Of a stretch of DNA of 64,000 bases, positions 51,401-60,400 are shown piece by piece. Each line of letters opens with the position of its first letter. Position 1 is the first letter of the stretch. A model generated the notes under the pieces. That model saw only the letters and a program-made list of their open reading frames with translations. It was not told the DNA's origin and searched no databases. The stretch comes from Phoronis australis (Eukaryota; Phoronida; Phoronidae), in assembly GCA_002633005.1 (NCBI GenBank), contig NMRA01000039.1:1014552-1078551 (forward strand), read 5' to 3'. The translations under genes and the position numbers were made by a program.

Positions 51401-54400
51401 GAGGGCGACATACGGCTTTAAACTTGAGGTTCGGTGTTTAGCCTTTTACGATTAGTAAGTGGGCATTGGCTCTTTTAAATATTCACCAAAAGAAATACTT
51501 CGAAATAATCTTTCTGCCTCATATGCTTGGTTAAACATGAAATGGGTTTCCTCAAGCCAAACTTATTTTCAAAATTTTGAATACCTTACCAATTAGTATT
51601 TTTATGATATTGGTTTTCAAAGGTTTTACAACTGTAAAAAGTTAACTCGGATGTCTTTTTTAAATTGTGTTAATAGTTCCTTTTGAAAAAATTTACCGAA
51701 GTAGTTTATTTGTAATCATGATTTTTTCGTTATGATGCATGTTATGAAAGTTTGAATAAAAATGAAAGAGTTTTCAACATTGAGCCAGTAGATAACATGC
51801 GCACTGTGTCTCCCTTTGCACATATGCACTCATGCACTGATGGCTCTTAGTTCAGTTTAGTTTGGCAAACGTTCACAATTATTGCTATTATCACGACTGT
51901 ACTAAGCATACATTTTTCCCGATCATCCCCCAATATTTTTATTGGCCAATGTCTATTTACTTAGAATGTATAAACATGCTGGTATCTACTAAAGTGTCAT
52001 GATGCAGGGGCCTTACTGAACCAGTAGCACTGTTTTGACATTTTTATGGCCATGAGTTTTAGAGGACTTAACCAACAGTAGATCCACCTCTCAATCATTT
52101 CTATCAAAGAAATGGGGCAATGTCAAGGCTGCTGGTTCTTAAGTTTAATTCAATGTGAAAAGGCAATTATAAAACATTGAATTTTGTCTTTTCCTGTTTG
52201 TCATTTTTACAACGCCATGGCCATACACTATCAGCGAGCATTAAATGGAGTCCTCTGTAAAGTGCGTATACTTTCTACACTCGTGAAAATAGCATTAATT
52301 GTGGCAAGTCCTTAAATCCACATTCGTCTAACCCGTTCTTATGTACTGCCCCATCAGACACTGGGCTTGGTCAGTTGGCCGGACGTAACAGCACAAGTCT
52401 ACCTGGCTGTGAGAGAACAGTTTGTAGTTACCTGCCGCGTAATGCTGCTGGCTTTTTCTGCTCTGTTTTGGCTCTTGTGACACTTGTATACAAGTGGCAG
52501 TTGAACTGCTGAGGGCGCTGAACACAGAGGTCAATTTGAATAATGCTGTACCCTTTCCACGATCTGTTAGCACCAACCAATGGTTCAGTTGCTACGTTGT
52601 GTCAAATCTTTTCTGTGGCCTTGTTCCGCATCATTGCTTTAGGTAAACGCACACAACGCATTGAATAAGAAATACGCCACTCTATTTCAGCCTTAAACTC
52701 GCCTGTTGTTTTAACTTTAAGAAATGACCAACCTATTCAAGGAGTTTTTGTCACACTATTTAAGAGCCACTTTACTCGGCTCTGGGATGCTAGACCAAAT
52801 TAACCACTTATTGATAACTCAAAGTTTTTAAAAAATAGCATTCTTTGACTCTTTGTCAACTTATAGAAATTTGAACTATTTTTGTTTGCTCAGTTTGCTT
52901 CATAAAAGCATCCATCAAAGCTTTTGCTATTGGATGTGTTAAAACTTGATGTTGCATTCCAGGTTTATTTAATCACATGACTGATTTAACATTTACTGTT
53001 TTTTGCATCAAATTATGCCTTCTAAGTAGTGATTTGTGTCTTTAACAACATGATCTAGTGTAGTTACCTTCAATGCATTGATGCGCTTGAGCTAAACATA
53101 CAAGCCTTCCTTGCTTACTGCATTGTGCACTGCGATTCTGACGGTCTTCATCTGGCTCATTTCAAACTCGCTTTTTTAGGCACATTGTGACTTGCACTTG
53201 TGTTAACTAGGTCTTCCTGATACTCTTTCAATCGTTAATCACACCAATCATTGTGCGTTTAATCAAAGTCTTTCTGCCTACATTTAGCCTTGACACGCTG
53301 ATAATTCTCAGATCTCCGTTTGCTACGAAACCTTTCACTTCAAAGACTAACACACCACTGATACCAAATGTTCATTTTTTTCATCTGTCAGATGACTAGT
53401 ACCTTTTATTGATTTACACTGAAACTCTCATAAGTCGACTTGTATTTACCGTATTTTCTCTTAATGTGACACAAGCACTTCAATTAATTAACTCCTCGTT
53501 ATCTTACGAACCCTTTCCTTACCCCCTAACTGTGTCACCCCTTGTTATATTCTCTGCACCGCATTTGTTTTGGGGAACATCAACTTCAGCCTGAAAACAA
53601 ACACCAACTTGTTGTGAAAATGAACACCAACACACTTTTGTTGTGTTGAACTTATATAACTTGAAACTTTTGTTGTGTGGACTGTGGCTGTTTCTATGAC
53701 TCTATTTTTGTTTGTCATTGTGTGTAATTAAATGAACTGGCGGGACTGGGTAAAATAATTGTCTTCAGGGCCAGAACTCAAGATTTAATTTTGCAAGTAT
53801 TTTGCTTCTAACTTTCGAAACTTGAAGCAAAACTCAAAAATGTATAGCTTTGCTTAAGTTTAAAGTTTAAAGCAATCATTTTTTGCTCCTTGTTGTTTCA
53901 GAACTTATAAACAAAATTAGCAAAATCAGGGCATTTCACCCCTTAGCTTGTAGTAAATTGGAGCCCTGTTTTGTACTTTGATTAGCCGTGAAAAGTTCAC
54001 TCTGCAGACTTTATAATGAGGTTCCACTGAGCTCTGAATTTGTCAATTTGCTTTCCTTTCCTGCCTTGTTCTGAATGAGAATTCCTAGTATGCTGGTGAC
54101 TCAAGCGGCATGGGCAATATTTGGCAGTGTTATGTGCTGCGATTTCATTCATAAAGTCGACCCATGTCACAACAATTGCTCTTATGATTTTTATGTGCCC
54201 ACATATTTATATGTGGACGCATTATGCCGTCATCTCCGTCCGTCCGTCCGGCGTCCGCTGCTTTATCTCCAAAACCCTTTGACAAACATTCATGAAATTT
54301 GGCACATATGTTCCATTCATGAATGGGACGGCATGTGCGAACTTTCGGACGGACCTGACTACCGGTGTGCCCCCTAGTGGCAGTTTTATTTTTTTACGCT

Positions 54401-57400
54401 TACCTTTGTATCTTCAAAAGTCCTGAACGTATTTTCATGAAATTTGGTTTGTAGGCACCTATTAGAGAGATGACGCTATCCTGCCGTTTTCAGATGGATT
54501 CGACATAGTTTGCGCCACCAAGTGGCCATTTTTAGTGTTTTCGAGTCTGTTTTTGTGCGTCCACCCCTTTATCAACCAAACCGCTCAAAGGATGATTGTG
54601 AAAATTGGCATGTATATGCTTACTATGTAGAGGACGGTTGACGACGATTTTCCGACGATTTCGACTACTGTGGCGCCTCCTAGTGGCAGTTTTGTTTTTT
54701 TGCGCCTATGGCTGTATCTCCTAAACCGTTCGCAGGATCGTTACGAAATTGTGTAAGTATATTTATTTGATGTTAACAACGGAAGATGACGACTTTTGGA
54801 CGGATCTGACTACCGATGTGCCCCCTAGTGGCAATTTTTATTTTTTTACGCTTACCTTTGTATCTTCAAAAGTCTTGAACGGATTTTCATGAAATTTGGT
54901 ATGTAGGCACCTATTAGTGAGATGACGCTATCCTCCTGTTTTCAGATGGATTCGACATAGTTTGCNCGCTATAAGTATGATTGTGAAAATTGGCATGTAT
55001 GTTCTTACTATGAAGAGGACGGTTGACTCTGAATTTCCCATGACTTTGATTACTGTGGCTCCTCCTAGTGGCTTTTTTTTGCGCCCATGGCTGTATCTCC
55101 CAAACCGTTTGCAGGATCTTTACTAAATTTAGCAAGTGTATTTATGTGATGTTGAGAACGGACGATGACGACTTTGGGATGATTCTGACTACCGTTATGC
55201 CTCTAGTGGCAATTTTAGTATTTTACGTTGACCTCTGTATTTTCATAGGTCTTCAGGTGTATACTTTGTGTTACTTCGTGACTATGAAGGAAAAGTTCCA
55301 AGTAGAAATTTGTTTCTGGCATTCTAATGCTCTGCTAATCTCGTATGTTGGTAAATTTGTTTTTAATTCTATGTTTCTGTGGTGCTTTAAGCAACTGATG
55401 TATAGGATGTGCTTGCATTATGAAGATCACTCACATTTTGCCCCTAGCCTATTGAGGAGACAATGACCATGCCTTTCCATTTTGCAAAGTACAACATACT
55501 ACATATATGCCCTCTACTGGCCACTTTATGGTACCAATAAACAACCCTAGAAGGATACCGTATGCGGTGCAATTGTGGGCGTATTTCAACGCTCTGCGTT
55601 GCTCTTGTTCCTGAAAGATAAGCTGTAACTGAATTTCATTACAATCAAATTATCTTGAGATAAATGAGGTAAAAAATGCACCATCTTTATTCTCCAACGG
55701 TTTAAAACATATAAAATCACTAGCTCTCGAACATGTGTGCAGCTACATGTCAGGTGAGTATAAAGACTTTGGCAATTACAGAGAAGTATGTGCAAATGTG
55801 CATATTATGTCTTATTTTACCTTAATTTTACCTGTCCAGTCTCGGTCTGTTGTATAATTAATCAACATGTTTAGAGCGCAGCTGACTCAGTCTTGTGGAA
55901 TGGAACGTTGTAAATGAGTGAACATTGTAAACCAGTTTAGTTGTAACATGGCTTGACTGTACATCATGGATCTGTGGAATGAAAAGGGACGTAAGACTTA
56001 AGACAGAAATTGGGTCTAATACTGCCACTTAACAATTGCTGAATAAAGGCTTGGTAATTGACCTATCGCAAGCTCCGCCCCCTTCCGAAATGTTGACAAA
56101 CAAACAATAAGTTTTACCTGGCAACGTGTTGTTTGTCAGGTAAAATGGCGGCTTGGAAACTAAGGTGTGTCAAGAATGTTGTATTCTGATTGGTCACTTA
56201 AGCCATCACTGGCGATAGGTCAATTATGCGTGCGTCACAGCCTAGAATTAATTTGTAGACATTATCTTAGTAACCAGAAGTTGAGTGACCAGAGACTTTA
56301 CAGTTCTACTGGAGTAAGAGTCAATTATTTCTCATAAATAGTTGTGTGAAGCGTGAGACTAAATTTGTGACGTAAGTCTTAAGTCACTTTTCATGAAACA
56401 TATTCCATGTACGCAGTGAGTGACGTGAAGTTGATCAATTTGAATTTTACCAAAAAATTACAAATTCTTAAACTTACTATGCGTGTCTTTGCTAACTTTT
56501 TAATCTCCTAAACTAACCTTGAGGGTTATTTCTGGTCAATTCCATGATTGCCAAGAACTTTTGCTGCTTTTGAAATTAATACGAAATGTAGGTTTTAGAG
56601 TGAGCAAAATTACTTGTGAGGATTTGATAAATTTTCCTCCTATACTTTCAGAAACATGGCACGACGCAAAAGGGGTTGAAGCCATCACGCTTAGATGCAG
56701 AGGTATAATATGAAACAGAATTATGTGCTTAAAAATTGTCTTAGCAAGCAGTGTTGGAAATTGGTCGGGTTTGGTCAAAAGCTGGTTCAGTGACATTACA
56801 TTCCAGCTGTCAACAAATACTTTTCAAAAGTTTTAATTGAGCATGCCCTACCCACTTTTTGATGATGTCATGACCACTGCTTCATGATGTCATACCCTCT
56901 GTCTGATGATGTCATACACACTGTGTGATGAAGTTGGTGATGTACTCACTCTGATGAAGTCAAACCCACTTTTTGATGTTGCAACACTCAGTATTTGATT
57001 ATGTCATAACCACTGTTTGATTATGTCATACCAACCCTTTGTGTTCAATTGTAGTGAAAGGTTGCACTAGGAGTTTTTTACTCACTTAAATAACATCATG
57101 GTATGATAATTTGTTTTCTATTTTGTGATATTGACTTCTGTAACTCACCCTTTAAATATTCCTGTTGCCCTTAGGAACAAGCCAAGATAGCTAAGGTGGG
57201 CCTAGAGATGAAGTTGATCACGTCAGAGATGGACGCTGAGACAGAGAAGTGGGAGGAGCCAGACAATGAGCTGGTGCGACGTGCCAGGAACATGTCTAGC
57301 ATGGCGTTCTCCATGTACCTATTCACACGCGGCGAGGGACCGCTCAAGACAACGCAGGACCTTTTTACGCAGGCGGATTATTTCGCCGAGGAAGGCAACA

Positions 57401-60400
57401 AATTGTTCAGGATAGTCAAGGATTTCTCTTCTAAGGTGAAGGTCAAATGTTGGTCGAATGTTTTTTGAGTAGGTGCAGTTTGGTTGTGAGGTATACGTTA
57501 GAGTAGCATGTTTTGGTATACAGTGTTTTGACTATTGGTTGATTCGTTGTCAACTTCAGTGTCCTGTAACAGCCCATCGACTCTGTGCAAGGAGTGTGAG
57601 AGGTCGACTTTCAGTAGCTTTTAGTGTGTTTCAAAGCTGATGTCCCATCAGAGTTGAGAAATGAACGTATTGGTGTTCAATTAGTGTGCAAACTGAGATC
57701 AGGGTATGGAATAACTATGGAGCTGCTATAGTGCCAGTGCCCGGACATAATGTGTTTTGGTCGTGACAGACCGGCCTGAAAATCCTCCCCTCATTTTCGG
57801 GTCAGTTAAAATTCCTGAGTAAACCACATGCCTATATTTGGCCGGTAACACATGATTTCACGCTAATACACATTAGCTGATGGTGTTAAGATAAGAGTTG
57901 CCTTACAAAACAACACGTCTTTTCACTTTTTCGCTCTTTTGATGCATTTATACCAATAGAAGATTCGAAATCTCTATAAAATTTTGACCTCCTACATGCT
58001 CTCTCCGTAAATATCGGTGACGTTTTAGCTGAGGCCGCTTCGGTCAGGTCAGCCGAGTTTGAAGTAACTTTTACTATTACTACGCAGTAAAGCGGTTTCC
58101 TTTGTTTTGAATTTTATATCCATTAAGAGTTTGATTTACACTAATTCTTTCAAAGTAAATACACAGAAATTAGCTTGGAGTACCAGTAAACCTGAGTTAA
58201 AATTCCTGAGAAAGTAACAAATTTCACGAATTTGAATCCATAATGGTCTAATTTGCGCAGTGCCACAGTATTCTAAGTAATTTGTTCTTGTGGGTGTCGT
58301 GAGCACCTGTTTGAGCTGTGAAGTTTCGTCGTTTTTGCCGTTACAAAATGAGAGCGACGGGTGTCCGTGTTCAAGCACATGCATTTTTGTCGTAAAGTAA
58401 AAATCCCAATGAAATTCGGACGAAAAATGACACTATTTTCAAGAGTTAACAATTTTTGTCGGAAGTCATGGCGAAAATCTGGAAGGAAGTTGGATGAAAA
58501 ATTGTTGAAAATTTACCAAAAGTTTTTGCTTCAAAATTCCATTTATTTTCCAGGAGAATTATTGTGAAATTATTAAGACCACCACATTACGATCAATGCT
58601 GAATGGCGGTTTGACTGCTACGTAGTTATTTGGTAGTTATACTGTTTGTGGATGGTGTAACTTATACCATCCACAAACAGGATTGTGCTTTTCATGAACC
58701 TTCTACTTCTTTATTGGGTTAACTAAACAGACTTGCCGAAAAAGTGCTGTACTGTACAAACTTAATGTCGCATGCTGTTATTGAATCGTAAAAAAGTTTC
58801 ATAATTTTGTGTTGACGTTCAAGGCATCTCACCATTCACTTAAAACCAGTTCCATTGCCAGACAAGTCGTAATTATCATGCTTATTGCCCCTACAGCCGA
58901 GTGGGTAATGAACTATTGAAATCACTGATAAAAGTGTGTCAAGTTCACAGTTCCTGTAACCCCTGAGATTCTATCATGATCATTTCGCGTTATGATTTCA
59001 CATTTTGCCAGATTTATTTTATGTTTCTTTTTGGTATGTTAAAATCTTTAAATTGGGAAAGATCAAGTGGAATTTGTTTTCGCCTTTTTTCAGACTTGTT
59101 GCTCATATTTTGGTGCTTTTCGATTGTATCTGTGTAAATAACTTAAGTCTGTATGTGTGTTGTGGAAACTGGTGCATTTCAAAACAGTGGTTTAAGAATG
59201 GGCGACTCCATACTGACGGTGATTCTAATGAAGGGAAGGGCACTCTTTTTGTTGTTTGAATAGATTAAGAATGGGCGACTCCATACTGACTAGGTGATTC
59301 TAATGAAGGGAAGGGCACTCTTTTTGTTGTTTGAATAGATTAAGAATGGGCGACTCCATACTCACTAAGTGATTCTAATGAAGGGGAGGGCACTCTTTTG
59401 GTGTTTGAATAGATTAAAAATGGAAAGCAGTTCATCAGCAGGTGAACGTTCGTGGGATAAGAGTTCTAACGGGATTACTTTAATGCATGCAGTTCTAGGA
59501 GCAAGACTCTGGTTTTTAACGCCACCTAGTGAATTTTGAGTTCACCATTTTTAAAGATTAAAATCTCAACACGTGTTGTGGTCAGGGCCTAAAACCATGC
59601 GACTTGACTCCTGGTAAATTGGCCGTTTTTTTACACGCTTGAGTGCGCTTCTGAATTACACGCAATGGAGTTGATCCATAATGGAGTCGCGTGCTGAGAG
59701 AAGCTTGATGGTCTTGACGTTGGATATGCAAATATGGCAATTCTTCACAAATTTAGACCACAATTCGACAGATGACTGAGATTTTATTTTGCCAAATTTT
59801 GCATCAAAAACAAAGATAAAGAAAATTTCAGTCCATTATTTCCATTGTGTGCTATATTGATGTCATAAAACAACATTTGGTAAAAGCTTTCGTCGTTTAC
59901 ATTAAGGTACTCAGTCCTTGAATTATAGGAAACCGATGATTTTGGCATTAAACTAAATTATTATGGTGCCAAATAAGTGAAGAATTACCTAATTGTAGTG
60001 TGTGAAATCTTTATCCATCAGGTGCCTAATGTGAAATCTTTATCCATCAGGTGCCTAATGTGAAATCTTTATCCATCAGGTGCCTAATGTGAAATCTTTA
60101 TCCATCAGGTGCCTAATGTGAAATCTTTATCCATCAGGTGCCTAATGTGAAATCTTTATCCATCAGGTGCCTAATGTGAAATCTTTATCCATCAGGTGCC
60201 TAATGTGAAATCTTTATCCATCAGGTGCCTAATGTGAAATCTTTATCCATCAGGTGCCTAATGTGAAATCTTTATCCATCAGGTGCCTAATGTGAAATCT
60301 TTATCCATCAGGTGCCTAATGNNNNNNNNNNNNNNNNNNNNNNNNNNNNNNNNNNNNNNNNNNNNNNNNNNNNNNNNNNNNNNNNNNNNNNNNNNNNNNN

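Noticed and set aside
60002-60320. CRISPR-like regular repeats
   Set aside because: Head-to-tail units without spacers in an animal intron; a minisatellite.
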